A DNA stretch of 64,000 nucleotides, from the NCBI RefSeq assembly GCF_002332255.1, contig NZ_NRGW01000001.1, positions 682,001 through 746,000 of the forward strand. The letters are read 5' to 3'. Positions 27,382 to 36,399 of this stretch are shown piece after piece. This DNA is from Halomonas sp. JB37. GTDB lineage: Bacteria > Pseudomonadota > Gammaproteobacteria > Pseudomonadales > Halomonadaceae. The first letter of the stretch is position 1. The number at the start of each line of letters is the position of its first letter. A model generated the notes under the pieces. That model saw nothing but the letters and a program-made list of their open reading frames with translations. It was not told the DNA's origin and ran no database searches. The position numbers were made by a program, and so were the translations under genes.

Positions 27382-27424
27382 CCATTGGGTGTGGCAGATT
27401 GGCGCAATTGGCCACTCTCAATGG
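27382..27424 (+). terminator. Imperfect palindrome after urtE
   Basis: CCATTGGGTGTGGC pairs with GCCACTCTCAATGG with two or three imperfections, and the centre ATTG-GCG-CAAT is itself palindromic. It may end the urt transcript. No T-run. Low confidence in function. Confidence 0.35.
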
Positions 27425-27501
27425 ATAAATAGGCCTGCAACCGCTAGAGTCATTGTCAATGACGTTAACCTCAATGCGGACTACTGTTAAAAAGCCCACT
27501 T

Positions 27502-27846
27502 ATGCGTAAAAACCGTCCCTTCATACTGCTTGTCGCCATTCCCCTTACCGCCATTGTCATTTTGGGCGGGCTCATCTTTGGCAGTCAGGCGATGTCTGAT
27601 CAAAACCAAGAAGGTGATATTCAGCGAGCATTAGCGACGGCGACAGCGCTTGAAACGCCTGATGACGTGGAGCTTCAGTATTTGCAGAGTGTTAACTACG
27701 GTTACGGTGTGTGCGGCCTGTACAAAACGCCGTCAGCAGAAAAAGGTTTTGCGCCCTTCTTTTATGACACGACTAACCACGACCTCGTGCTCGATATTAA
27801 TTCGCGTCGATATAAGTCGAACTGTAGCCTTGGCTCTCTGTGTTAA
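27502..27846 (+). CDS. Small membrane-anchored protein of unknown function
   Basis: 114 residues. I do not recognise the family. An N-terminal hydrophobic helix (FILLVAIPLTAIVILGGLIF) follows a basic RKNR lead, so it is either an anchor or an uncut signal, with the rest outside. The outer part is short, with a GYGVCGLYKTP stretch and three cysteines in all (VCGLY, KSNCS and a C-terminal Cys as the last residue). Coding potential is supported by codon use like its neighbours and by position between urtE and the copper genes, 125 bases ahead of the PCu(A)C gene. The conserved-looking CGLYKTPS and NCSLGSLC suggest disulfides. No ribosome site is clear. Confidence 0.5.
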   Translation: MRKNRPFILLVAIPLTAIVILGGLIFGSQAMSDQNQEGDIQRALATATALETPDDVELQYLQSVNYGYGVCGLYKTPSAEKGFAPFFYDTTNHDLVLDINSRRYKSNCSLGSLC

Positions 27847-27971
27847 TAGCGCTTATTGACTAACGCTTGGTTAGACCATGACGGCGTCTGCTGAGTTGTC
27901 AATGAGTGTCTAATCAGGCGGTTAATACCTTGCTGTCCACAACTTAACGTTAACAATAAGGGGAAGTTAAA

Positions 27972-28412
27972 ATGCTAAACATGCGTACTAAAGCAGTCTG
28001 GGGACTCTTAGCGTTAGCGCTGTCGGCAGGCAGCGTGCAGGCTGCTGAACCTGAAGTCACCGACGCGAGGCTGAGTCTATTGCCCGGCGACTCACCTGGT
28101 GCTGGCTACTTTAATATTACCAATACAAGTGATGAACCGCTCACCTTGGTGGGCGCAGAAAGCGCTGCATTTCATATGACCGAAATGCACGTTAGCACCA
28201 CTGAAAATGATATGGCGCGCATGGAGTCTGTTGAAAAAGTCGACGTCGCGCCTGGTGAGAGTTTTGCCTTTGCTCCCAAAGGTTATCATCTTATGTTCAT
28301 GCACAGAGCTGAACCGTTGGAGCAAGGCGATGAAGTGGATGTGCTGCTTCACTTTGAAAATCAGCCAGAGCTGCCGGTTACCTTCACCGTCGTTGCTCCC
28401 GGATCAATGTAA
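27972..28412 (+). CDS. Periplasmic copper chaperone, PCu(A)C family
   Basis: 146 residues with a signal peptide (cut near VQA-A) and the DUF461/PCu(A)C fold. The Cu(I) site pattern is visible: FHMTEMH, the following Met residues, and GYHLMFM near the C-terminal third. The family delivers copper to the CuA centre of cytochrome c oxidase. An SCO protein is encoded 27 bases downstream, the usual partner that keeps the CuA cysteines reduced or loads copper. RBS AAGGGGAAG is well placed. Confidence 0.88.
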   Translation: MLNMRTKAVWGLLALALSAGSVQAAEPEVTDARLSLLPGDSPGAGYFNITNTSDEPLTLVGAESAAFHMTEMHVSTTENDMARMESVEKVDVAPGESFAFAPKGYHLMFMHRAEPLEQGDEVDVLLHFENQPELPVTFTVVAPGSM

Positions 28413-28439
28413 GACAGTTCTTGTGATGGATGTTTAGCG

Positions 28440-29018
28440 ATGATTAAAAGGCTATGTTTGTTTATCGGGCTATTGTTGCTAGTAGGATGTAGCGACGAAA
28501 GTTGGCGCACTAACGACGTCTCCGACATGCTGCCGGAACTTGATTTTGATTTAGTCAATGAAGATAGCGAGGCCGTCGATGAAACAGCCTATGCCGATAA
28601 AGCCACGCTGGTTTACTTTGGCTTTACGAACTGCCCTGATGTTTGCCCTATCATGCTAGCAACCGTTGCATCAGCCATACGGCAATTGGAGGAGGGTGAT
28701 CGGGACAATCTACAGGTGTTGTTTATTTCGGTTGATCCTGAGCGTGACACGCCCAGCGTGCTGCAAACATATACCGATGCGTTTGGGCCCGAGTTTATCG
28801 GCCTGACCGGCGACAGAGCGGATATAGACGCGGTCGCTAACCGATATCGTATTGCCTACGAATACGGCGAAAAGGATGAGCACGGCAACTATGAGGTCAC
28901 TCACTCCAGCGCCGTTTTTGCGTTTGATCGCCACGGTAAAGCAAAATTCATGATCCGCGACAGTGATTCGATGACGTCTATTGTTGCTGACCTTAAGAAC
29001 TTGGCTTCAGGCTCCTGA
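28440..29018 (+). CDS. SCO family copper-delivery/thiol protein
   Basis: 192 residues with a lipoprotein signal (LLLLVGC). Thioredoxin fold with the SCO copper site CxxxC in TNCPDVCPIM and the distal His in YEVTHSSAVFAFD; VLFISVDPERDTP is also a family mark. It forms an operon with the PCu(A)C chaperone. Together they assemble the binuclear CuA site of cytochrome oxidase. No oxidase genes lie in the window, so this pair is detached from its client. Confidence 0.9.
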   Translation: MIKRLCLFIGLLLLVGCSDESWRTNDVSDMLPELDFDLVNEDSEAVDETAYADKATLVYFGFTNCPDVCPIMLATVASAIRQLEEGDRDNLQVLFISVDPERDTPSVLQTYTDAFGPEFIGLTGDRADIDAVANRYRIAYEYGEKDEHGNYEVTHSSAVFAFDRHGKAKFMIRDSDSMTSIVADLKNLASGS

Positions 29019-29073
29019 TAATGCGTTTTTAACCACGCCAGACGTGGTTGCTAAGGCACATGTTGAAATACCT

Positions 29074-29109
29074 TCCGGCCCTTATGCTAGTGATAGCATA
29101 AGGGCCGGA
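29074..29109. terminator. Bidirectional terminator between SCO and PepSY genes
   Basis: Perfect 16-bp stem TCCGGCCCTTATGCTA with its complement around GTGA, between two converging genes. Confidence 0.85.
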
Positions 29110-29121
29110 GCGTTATTGAGC

Positions 29122-30486
29122 TTAGCCTAGTCGTTTTTCCTGTCTTGGACGCACAATTAGCCAATCAAGCAGCAGCATAACGATCAGCGACGCGCCGACA
29201 AGCGGAAATAGCAGACCACCGATTGCCAAAATGGCAATCAACCCCCGGAAAACGCGTTTATCAGCCGGTAGTGGCGGTACGCCCATCGCGCGCGAGGGAC
29301 GGCGCTTCCACCACATCACGCCAGCCGATACCGCCAGCAAGATAATCGCCATACAGACGGCCAGAAACAGCAGCTGATTAAATAACCCAAACTGCTGGCC
29401 CATATGCACGTTAATGCCAAATTCCAGCCAGCGACCCATGGGCCCGTAGTCGGCGTAGCTCATGTCGATCAAGCGCTCGCCAGTGTACTGGTCCAGATGC
29501 ACTACGCGCTGTTGGCTAAGATCATTGGGGTAGACCGAGCCGGAGTACACCCCGGTTTCCGTGGCCGGCAGGCTGACCGCATAGCCGTGATGCAATCCCA
29601 ATTCATCGAAGATGGTGACAGCACCGTCAAGGCCAATGCTCGTTGTCTGGCTTGGCCAGTGCGTGGATGTTGGAATTTGTGCCTGTTCGAGTGACCAGCT
29701 CGTCAGACTTTGCTCGTTTAAACGTGCCTCGGACATGGGCACTTCCACCCGTACACCGGCTGGATAGCCGAAATTGTTACCGTTAGCCCACTGATTAACC
29801 TGCGCGCCCCATACGCCTGACCAGGGCATGCCGGTAATGGCTAGAAAGACGATAAACCCGCCCACAAAAATACCCAGCACGGCATGCAGATCGCGCCAGA
29901 ACACGCGTTTTTGGGGCTTGCCGCGCACGCTAATCACACCGCCCGCGCCTTTACGCCGTGGCCACCAAAGGTAAATGCCGGTGAGCACCAGCAGAATTGA
30001 CCAGCCGCCGGCTATTTCAATCAGTTTGCGCGCCGTAGGGCCAAAGTATTTCAAACTGTGCAAATAGCGAACGGTCCACATTACCGTGCCGCGATCATCC
30101 AGCGCACCCAGCACATGGGCAGTATACGGGTCGACGTAAACCGCTAATCGCTCGCCCGCGGTTGTATTAACCGTGATTTCTGCCGAGCTTTCCGGCGTCG
30201 CGGGATCAGTGAATTTTACAGCGGTGCCGGGGTGTGCTGTCAGGGCCGCACTTACCAGCGAAGAGGGAGGGAGCGTCGCCTCTTGAACGGCCACGCGCTT
30301 CACGTCAGCGTGTATCAGTGCATCCAGTTCGTCTTTGAAAAGATATAGCCCGCCGGTGATCGCCAGGATAATCATAAAGGGCAACACTAAAAGACCGGCA
30401 TAAAAATGCCAGCGCCAGACGGCGCGGTACAGGTCTAATGAGGCTTTGCGCCCAGCCTGTGGGGAAGAGGTAGTCGTCGACATCAT
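29122..30486 (-). CDS. PepSY-associated transmembrane protein (PiuB-like)
   Basis: 454 residues from ATG 30486 (AGGAAACG upstream), with four main helices: WHFYAGLLVLPFMIILAITG, GGWSILLVLTGIYLWWPRR, VLGIFVGGFIVFLAITGMPW and FLAVCMAIILLAVSAGVMWW, plus a hydrophobic C-terminal pair. The H-F-Y-A-G and W-W-P-R-R motifs and the DLHAVLG loop are typical of the PepSY_TM group, many of which accompany TonB receptors and act in iron or ferric-siderophore reduction. Here it follows a DUF2946 gene and lies 900 bases from the siderophore receptor gene. Reductase activity is inferred from relatives only. Confidence 0.8.
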   Translation of the reverse strand: MMSTTTSSPQAGRKASLDLYRAVWRWHFYAGLLVLPFMIILAITGGLYLFKDELDALIHADVKRVAVQEATLPPSSLVSAALTAHPGTAVKFTDPATPESSAEITVNTTAGERLAVYVDPYTAHVLGALDDRGTVMWTVRYLHSLKYFGPTARKLIEIAGGWSILLVLTGIYLWWPRRKGAGGVISVRGKPQKRVFWRDLHAVLGIFVGGFIVFLAITGMPWSGVWGAQVNQWANGNNFGYPAGVRVEVPMSEARLNEQSLTSWSLEQAQIPTSTHWPSQTTSIGLDGAVTIFDELGLHHGYAVSLPATETGVYSGSVYPNDLSQQRVVHLDQYTGERLIDMSYADYGPMGRWLEFGINVHMGQQFGLFNQLLFLAVCMAIILLAVSAGVMWWKRRPSRAMGVPPLPADKRVFRGLIAILAIGGLLFPLVGASLIVMLLLDWLIVRPRQEKRLG

Positions 30487-30590
30487 CGTTTCCTGACGCG
30501 TTAGCTTGTTTCGCTAAGCGCCAATTGAATTTGCATAAGCAGCCGTCAGCCAAAAGCGATCTTTAGGCTGATAGGACGAAGAGAAATGGG

Positions 30591-31049
30591 CTATACAGGT
30601 TGCGAGAACGGCGGTGCGCGAGTAAGTGCGTGAGGGTAGGTATCACAGGACTGCGTGCCCTGAGCCGGTTGCGACAGCAGTCGTTCATGGGTGATGAACG
30701 CTTGCTGGCCGATCGCGGGAAGCAAGGCTTGGGTGGTCGGAAACTGCTGCCAGACAGCGCAGTAGCCACACTGATGAAACCAGTTAAATATTGGCTCTAC
30801 TGTTTCAGCCTGGCCCGCATGATGGTGGTGGTCAGTGCTTGCTTGCGGCGCCGCGTGTTGATGATGGCCCCCGCCATGGTGACTAGATGGGTGGCTAGGT
30901 GGGTGGTGAGTGCCGTGATTAGCGTGATGTTGACCACCGGCTTGGTACTGCGAAATCAGCGGCCCGCCCAATAGGAGATGCATCGCCACAAACGCCATAA
31001 AAAGCGCCATGCGATACCAAAGAGTCCCTACTGAACGTGATAAATACAT
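30591..31049 (-). CDS. DUF2946-like His-rich membrane protein
   Basis: 152 residues from ATG 31049 (ATG 31010, MALFMAFVAM, is an alternative start). One N-terminal helix, then about 35 residues crowded with His (HHPPSHPSSHHGGGHHQHA), then a conserved-looking FNWFHQCGYCAVW block with a CxxC pair. The CGYC pair after a helix is the mark of DUF2946, often next to TonB receptors, PepSY proteins or copper genes. The His run and CxxC suggest metal binding. It leads an operon with the PepSY gene 104 bases on. Family call is moderate. Confidence 0.65.
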   Translation of the reverse strand: MYLSRSVGTLWYRMALFMAFVAMHLLLGGPLISQYQAGGQHHANHGTHHPPSHPSSHHGGGHHQHAAPQASTDHHHHAGQAETVEPIFNWFHQCGYCAVWQQFPTTQALLPAIGQQAFITHERLLSQPAQGTQSCDTYPHALTRAPPFSQPV

Positions 31050-31241
31050 TTACTCGATACGCTTTGTTGGCCGTGTTGTGTTTTTTATATAGATTCTAGG
31101 ATTTTAGCTGATGAGAGAGTGACAGTTGTGCGGTCAATTGCCACGTTGTGATAACCATTGCCAGGTAGGGAACTATTGGGCCGGGTTCGGAGTTGCCTGC
31201 AGTGCACCTGCGTCATGGGGCACAATGACGGTTGAAGTTAT

Positions 31242-31272
31242 CCCCCTACGCCCGCTCGACGGGCGTAGGGGG
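31242..31272. terminator. Hairpin between the siderophore receptor gene and the DUF2946 gene
   Basis: Perfect 13-bp stem CCCCCTACGCCCG with its complement and a 5-base loop, about 95 bases past the receptor stop. The rest of the 31050-31366 gap (317 bases) must hold the DUF2946 promoter. I see no clear boxes and no gene. Confidence 0.7.
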
Positions 31273-31366
31273 GATGTTTTACGAGGTTAGTAGTGAAAAA
31301 CAGCAGTGAAAATCAGTAGTGGACAACAGTAGCTGTTATGGCATCAGCATCGCTTGTTAAAGCTGT

Positions 31367-33592
31367 CTAGAAGTCCAGTGAGGCCGAAAACATAAAGGTG
31401 CGGGGGGCGCCTAATGCGAGGCTTGAGAGTTGAGGCATTGCCCAGTACGTTTTATCGGTCACATTGTTAACAGTGGCACGCAGTGTGAGTGGATAGCCGG
31501 AAAGGTTAGAGGCGTAGCGTGCGCCAACGTCATAAATAGTGTGTCCGGGGACTGATAGGGAGTTGTCACTATTAATGTACTGCTCTGACATTGCGGTGGC
31601 ATTAGCGGTCAGTGTCAGCCCTGGTGCTGCGCGCAGATCCCATTCAGTGCCTAGCTTGGCTTGCAGGTTCGGTACGCCGGTTGCCTGATTACCTTGCTCT
31701 TCATCGCTCGCGGCGCGGGTGATTTCAGGATCGACATAGGCGATGCCACCCATCAGGCGCAGGTTGCTGATAGGAGTGCCGAAGAAGCTCCACTCTACTC
31801 CACGGTTCCGCTGCTCGCCCCCAACCGAGAAGGTATTGGTGACCAGATCGGTGTAGCTGCTGGGCCGCTTTATTTCATACAGGCTAAGCGTGTGTGAAAA
31901 ATCACCCAGATCAAGCTTCACGCCAACCTCGTTCTGTTTAGTCGTGTAAGGCTCAAACACCTCACCCGCGTTAGCGGCACTCATAGGTGCTGTGGCCCCC
32001 TGACTGAGTCCCTCAATATAGTTGGCGTAGAGCGATACCTGGTCGGTGGCTCTGAAGAGTAGTGCTGCGGCGGGGGTGACCGCGCTTTCATCATAGCGGG
32101 AGATACGTTCGCCGGTTGCCACGCTGTAGGCATCGCTCACTACCTCCTGGCGTCGGGCGCCGAGCGTCAGTTGTATACGATCATCGGCAAACGAGAGCGT
32201 GTCTGCCAAGCCGTAGCTGTTTAAGCGTAGCTCTGTATGCATGATGTGCGGCGTGATGAATTCGGCAGCGGCGCCCCACTGCGGATCGTATAGGTTGGTG
32301 ACCCAGTCCGCACCGGGGACAATTCTGCGGCCGTAGTCGTGCTGCTCATGCTCGTAATGGGTGGCATTGACGCTAATTGCGTGGCTGACGGCGCCGGTCT
32401 GGAAATGGCCGCGAAGCCCAACTTCCGCCGATGTTTTCTCGACATCGAAGGCGAGCTGACCAATGCTTGTGCGATAGTTGCCTTGATCATCAAGCACCTG
32501 GGCTAACATGGCACCGTTGTAGGTGTAGTTCGTTTCGCTTCGACCCATTGACGCGTACCCCATGATCTCGTCGGTAAAGTCGAATTCGCCACGCAATATG
32601 GCGCCCTTGTCTCGTGTGTCGGCAAAGGCCCAGTCCGGATTGATCAATGTATCGGAGTCGGGAGGCGTTGGAACTGCCAGGCCTGGGGCCAGGTTGATAC
32701 CTCGAGCGGGGCCATCAATATGGTCGTCAGCACTGTACAAGTCAGCTGACAGTCGAGCTTGCTCACCGCGCCAGTCCAGCCCTAGAGAGCCCATTTGAAC
32801 CCTTGGTTTCTGGTTGTCCACAGCACCCTCGCCGTCGCGGTATACGCCGTTAAAGCGAACGCCAAACTGCTGATCGTCACCCAGGCGTCGGCCGACATCA
32901 AGGTGCCCGCCAAGCTGAGCGTCGGACATATACGTGGTGGTGAAACGCGTCAGCGGTTCATCGCCAGCCCGCTTGGGAACCAGGTTAATGGCTCCACCAA
33001 CGGAGCCACCTGGTGGCATCCCGCTGAGTAGTGCCGAAGGCCCCTTGAGCACCTCGATGCGCTCGAACATTTCTGGGGACGTGCGGTAGTAAGGGGCCAT
33101 ACCGGCCAGACCGCCGAACGTTACGTCACGTGTGCTGACGTCAAAACCACGGATCGAGTAGGTTTCGCTCCAGGCACTGGTGACGCCGTTGCTGAAGACA
33201 CTCGGATCAGTCGCTGCAATCACATCGGTAATATTCTGAGCTTGTTGATCCTGGATGAAGCGGTCCGTATAGCTGATGGTATTGAAAGGCGTCTCCATAA
33301 AGTCTTTATTACCCAGAAAACCAGCCCTATTGCTGTAGGTGACTTGGCCGCCGGAATACGTATCGTTAACGGATGTCGCTTCTCCGTGTACGGTGATAGG
33401 GGCTAGGGCAGTACTACTGCGGGTCTCGGTCTCCTGGGCCTGTGCTAGAGCTTGTGAGGAAAGCAGCATGGCAGCACTCGCGCTCAGCGCCAGCGGAAAG
33501 GCGCTCCTGACGAGCGATAAAGGGCTTGAGCAAGAGGCGCAATGTGGCGCTCTCGTCGGCTGTAGGGGGCGGTGGTGGCAACGTAAGGGCAT
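31367..33592 (-). CDS. TonB-dependent siderophore receptor
   Basis: 741 residues from ATG 33592, preferred because GGAG lies six bases upstream; the ATG four codons earlier lacks one. A long leader with hydrophobic core ends near ALAQA. The plug domain runs from APITVHGEATSVNDTY to about residue 220 and contains the VLKGPSALLSGMPPGGSVGG motif. The beta-barrel ends in FMFSASLDF with a terminal Phe. Last gene of a seven-gene iron operon, 106 bases after the binding-protein gene. The ligand is probably a foreign siderophore, since no synthesis genes are in view. Confidence 0.9.
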   Translation of the reverse strand: MPLRCHHRPLQPTRAPHCASCSSPLSLVRSAFPLALSASAAMLLSSQALAQAQETETRSSTALAPITVHGEATSVNDTYSGGQVTYSNRAGFLGNKDFMETPFNTISYTDRFIQDQQAQNITDVIAATDPSVFSNGVTSAWSETYSIRGFDVSTRDVTFGGLAGMAPYYRTSPEMFERIEVLKGPSALLSGMPPGGSVGGAINLVPKRAGDEPLTRFTTTYMSDAQLGGHLDVGRRLGDDQQFGVRFNGVYRDGEGAVDNQKPRVQMGSLGLDWRGEQARLSADLYSADDHIDGPARGINLAPGLAVPTPPDSDTLINPDWAFADTRDKGAILRGEFDFTDEIMGYASMGRSETNYTYNGAMLAQVLDDQGNYRTSIGQLAFDVEKTSAEVGLRGHFQTGAVSHAISVNATHYEHEQHDYGRRIVPGADWVTNLYDPQWGAAAEFITPHIMHTELRLNSYGLADTLSFADDRIQLTLGARRQEVVSDAYSVATGERISRYDESAVTPAAALLFRATDQVSLYANYIEGLSQGATAPMSAANAGEVFEPYTTKQNEVGVKLDLGDFSHTLSLYEIKRPSSYTDLVTNTFSVGGEQRNRGVEWSFFGTPISNLRLMGGIAYVDPEITRAASDEEQGNQATGVPNLQAKLGTEWDLRAAPGLTLTANATAMSEQYINSDNSLSVPGHTIYDVGARYASNLSGYPLTLRATVNNVTDKTYWAMPQLSSLALGAPRTFMFSASLDF

Positions 33593-33710
33593 GTCGATCT
33601 CCATTTTTAAAGACAGAGGAACTACACCGCTTCAATTGAGCAACTGTTAAAAGGCTCAATGAAGCAGTCGATGAAAACGTTTTTTTTAGGTGCTCTGGGA
33701 CGACGAGCCG

Positions 33711-34682
33711 CTAGTTCCGGTATCCGTCGATAATGTCATCCGCGATGATCGCCAGAGAGCTGACGCTGGCTGCGGTGACATACCAGGCTTCGGGGTCGAC
33801 AAAGACCACCCGGTCCTTTCGCCAGGCGTTAGTTTGGCGTAACAGGGGGTTTGCCAGGCTGTCGGCACTCATGGTGGGCCGGTGCTCCATCACGGCAGTA
33901 CGATCTACGACATAGATGATGTCGGGGTTAGCCTGCTGGATGAATTCGCTAGAGACCGGCTGGCCGTGCAGGCCGGTATCAATGTCAGGTGCGGCGGGTG
34001 CAACGCCTAGTTCGGTGAAGATGAAGCCGTAGCGTGACTGCATGCCAAAGGAGTGGAAGGCACCATTATTGTGCAGCAGGATAAGGGCTTTCTCAGGGCG
34101 GCCCTGGGTAACACGTCTGACTTCCTCGACGGTATGAGCCAGCTCGGCAACTCGCTGACGGGCCAACGCCTGTTTACCAAAGATCTGCCCAAGATCCATG
34201 AGATGATCCATGACAACGTCAATGTGGTTGGTCTGGCTGTTGCGGTAATCCACGTCGAAGTGCAGCGTGGGGGCGATCTGCGTCAGCTCGTCATAATCGT
34301 TGGCCTGTAATGACGTCATAAGAATGAGGTCAGGGTTAGCTCGATGCACTCGCTCAAGGTTAGGGCGTACGATAGCGCCCAGGTCTTCAATCGTCGGGTC
34401 GTCCCGGTACTTCTCCAGAAAATGGGGAATAAAGTCCTTTGGCATGCCCACCACCGGAACGTCCAACTGATCCAGAAAGTCGACTTCATTCATGTCCAAT
34501 GCCGCTACCCGTTGTGGACGGTGATTGATCACAGTGCTGCCCAGCGCGTGGTGAATCGTGAGCGGTGTCATGGCCTCCTGTGCGGGCATGTCATTGGCTG
34601 AGGGTTGATCGCACCCTTGTAGCAACGCCACCAAGGCGAGTGGGAGAAAGCGTGCCAAGCGGTTGTTGAGAGATTGTTTCAT
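33711..34682 (-). CDS. Siderophore ABC transporter substrate-binding lipoprotein (FatB/VctP-like)
   Basis: 323 residues, with signal and lipobox LLQGC; Asp at +2 predicts retention in the inner membrane beside the permease. Class III (FepB/BtuF-type) fold: PQRVAALDMNEVDFLDQL at the N-lobe, a long helix, and AWRKDRVVFVDPEAWYV in the C-lobe. It belongs to the group that includes FatB, CeuE and VctP, which bind catecholate or mixed ferric siderophores. It overlaps the ATPase gene by four bases. The periplasmic step links the TonB receptor to the FecCD-type permeases. Confidence 0.88.
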   Translation of the reverse strand: MKQSLNNRLARFLPLALVALLQGCDQPSANDMPAQEAMTPLTIHHALGSTVINHRPQRVAALDMNEVDFLDQLDVPVVGMPKDFIPHFLEKYRDDPTIEDLGAIVRPNLERVHRANPDLILMTSLQANDYDELTQIAPTLHFDVDYRNSQTNHIDVVMDHLMDLGQIFGKQALARQRVAELAHTVEEVRRVTQGRPEKALILLHNNGAFHSFGMQSRYGFIFTELGVAPAAPDIDTGLHGQPVSSEFIQQANPDIIYVVDRTAVMEHRPTMSADSLANPLLRQTNAWRKDRVVFVDPEAWYVTAASVSSLAIIADDIIDGYRN

Positions 34683-35455
34683 TCCAGGTTTCCTGAGGGC
34701 TTGAAGTAATTACATAGATAGCCGCGTTCGTTATGGGCGATGTCGAACTTCAGGCCGTAAAGCTCACTCAAGCGCCGTTCGGTGATGACATCGGAGACGT
34801 TGCCATCGCAGTGCACGGCCCCGTCCTTCATGGCGACGATGTAATCGGAATAGTTGGCGGCGAAGTTGATGTCATGAACGACCAGGATGACCGTTCGTCC
34901 ATGCTCATCGCAGAGGCGGCGAAGCGCCTGCATGATCTGAACGGCATGTTTGATATCGAGGTTATTCAGTGGCTCGTCGAGCAGTAGGTAATCGGTCTGC
35001 TGTGCAATGGTCATGGCCAGGAACGCCATCTGGCGCTGGCCGCCGCTGAGCTCATGCAGATAAGCACCGCGTAGTGTCGTCAGCGATAGAAACGACAGGG
35101 CGTCGTCAATCACACGATGGTCATGCCGAGTGAGCGTGCCACGGCTATAGGGAAAGCGGCCAAAGGCCACCAACTCCTCGACGGTCAGGCGTAGATTGAA
35201 CTCAGGCGTCTGGCGCAGTGTGGCCACCTGCTTGGCATACTCACTGATGGGAATGCGCGTTACCTGGGAGCCGTCGAGTCGAATATCCCCACGAGTGGGC
35301 TTAAGCAGTCTCGCGAGCATCATCAGCAGCGTCGTCTTGCCCGCACCATTAGGGCCCACCAAGGACGTTAACTGTCCTGATGGAAAGCAGAGATTGACCG
35401 CCGATAGCACCGAACGGTCGCCGTAGGTTTTATGAAGGTCTTGAACCGTGATCAT
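34679..35455 (-). CDS. Siderophore ABC transporter ATP-binding protein (FatE/VctC-like)
   Basis: 258 residues. Walker A GPNGAGKTT, signature LSGGQRQMAFLAM, Walker B YLLLDEPLNNLD, H-loop VVHDINFAANYSD. FepC-type ATPase for iron-siderophore import. Four-base overlaps with the permease before it and the binding protein after it show tight coupling. Confidence 0.9.
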   Translation of the reverse strand: MITVQDLHKTYGDRSVLSAVNLCFPSGQLTSLVGPNGAGKTTLLMMLARLLKPTRGDIRLDGSQVTRIPISEYAKQVATLRQTPEFNLRLTVEELVAFGRFPYSRGTLTRHDHRVIDDALSFLSLTTLRGAYLHELSGGQRQMAFLAMTIAQQTDYLLLDEPLNNLDIKHAVQIMQALRRLCDEHGRTVILVVHDINFAANYSDYIVAMKDGAVHCDGNVSDVITERRLSELYGLKFDIAHNERGYLCNYFKPSGNLE

Positions 35456-36399
35456 GCTGCGCCCCGCTTACGCACCATCAGCGAAAGGAAGTAAGCCCCA
35501 CACACAAGGTTGACGAGGATGCCGACGGTGGTTGTGTAGTTGAAGAGATGTTCGACCAGCAGTTGGGCGAGGATGAAAAGGGCAATGGCGATGGCACAAC
35601 CCAACGGCAGCGTGACCCGATGACGGTAAGTCCCGGCAAGCGCATAGGCGGTATTGGCCACGAAAATGCCCATGAACGCCGTAGGGCCAAGCAAGCTGGT
35701 CGATACAGCCACCAGCGCGGCGATCAGAAAGAGCTGGCGCTGCACGCAGCGTCGATAATCGATGCCAAGCGATATGGCCTGCTCTCTGCCCAGCAAGAGC
35801 ACATCGAGCATTGGGAGGCTTTTCAGGCCCACCAGGCAAATCGTGGCCACGATCAGCGTGGCGTAGAGCAGTTGTGTGGCGTTGGCGTTACCGAAAGTGG
35901 CTTGGCTGTAACCCATCAGAATGGAAAACTCACCTGGGCTCATCTTAAGCTGAACGAACTGGGTGAACGTGGTAATGACCATTGTCAGTACCAGTCCTAC
36001 CAACAGCAGGAAATAGACATTGTCTCTGTCGTCTCTAAACAGCCAGCGATGCAGCGTCCAGGAGTAGCCAAGCATCAGCAGGATCGAGAGTGCGGCGTTG
36101 CCGTGCTCGCCGAGTACCATCAGGCTGTGAGTGCCCAGCATCAGCATCAACAAGGTCTGAAACAGCAGATAGACGGCCTCATAGCCCATGATGGCAGGCG
36201 TTAATATCCGGTTACCGGTAAGGCTCTGAAACGTAATGGCGGACCAGGCGACACAGATGCCACCGATCACCATGGTGGCCAAGCGTTCAAGTCGTTTCGG
36301 GATCACATACTCGAAGTCGAAACCGGAGCGTACGAAGACAAAAGCGAGCGCAAGAGCGATCACTGCCGCCCAAACGGTGTGGCTAGCTTTGATAGTCAT
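35452..36399 (-). CDS. Siderophore ABC transporter permease, FecCD type (second subunit)
   Basis: 315 residues from ATG 36399, which shares one base with the preceding stop (TGATG). About nine helices. FMGIFVANTAYALAGTYRHR takes the place of the usual (G)LxxPHxxR coupling loop, in diverged form. LGREQAISLGIDYR is a FecCD mark. FatC/VctG-like partner of the permease encoded just upstream. Confidence 0.87.
   Translation of the reverse strand: MTIKASHTVWAAVIALALAFVFVRSGFDFEYVIPKRLERLATMVIGGICVAWSAITFQSLTGNRILTPAIMGYEAVYLLFQTLLMLMLGTHSLMVLGEHGNAALSILLMLGYSWTLHRWLFRDDRDNVYFLLLVGLVLTMVITTFTQFVQLKMSPGEFSILMGYSQATFGNANATQLLYATLIVATICLVGLKSLPMLDVLLLGREQAISLGIDYRRCVQRQLFLIAALVAVSTSLLGPTAFMGIFVANTAYALAGTYRHRVTLPLGCAIAIALFILAQLLVEHLFNYTTTVGILVNLVCGAYFLSLMVRKRGAA

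Noticed and set aside
27382-27424. Sigma-54 promoter reading of TTGGCGCAATTGGCC after urtE
   Set aside because: GG and GC are not ten bases apart, and the stretch forms a palindrome that better fits the end of the urt transcript.
30600-30974. Plus-strand frame opposite the DUF2946-like gene
   Set aside because: The minus strand has the helix, His run and CxxC pair; the plus reading shows no domain.
35548-36204. 218-codon plus-strand frame across the second FecCD permease
   Set aside because: Shadow of a well-supported gene; Gln/His-rich composition typical of antisense reading, no ribosome site.
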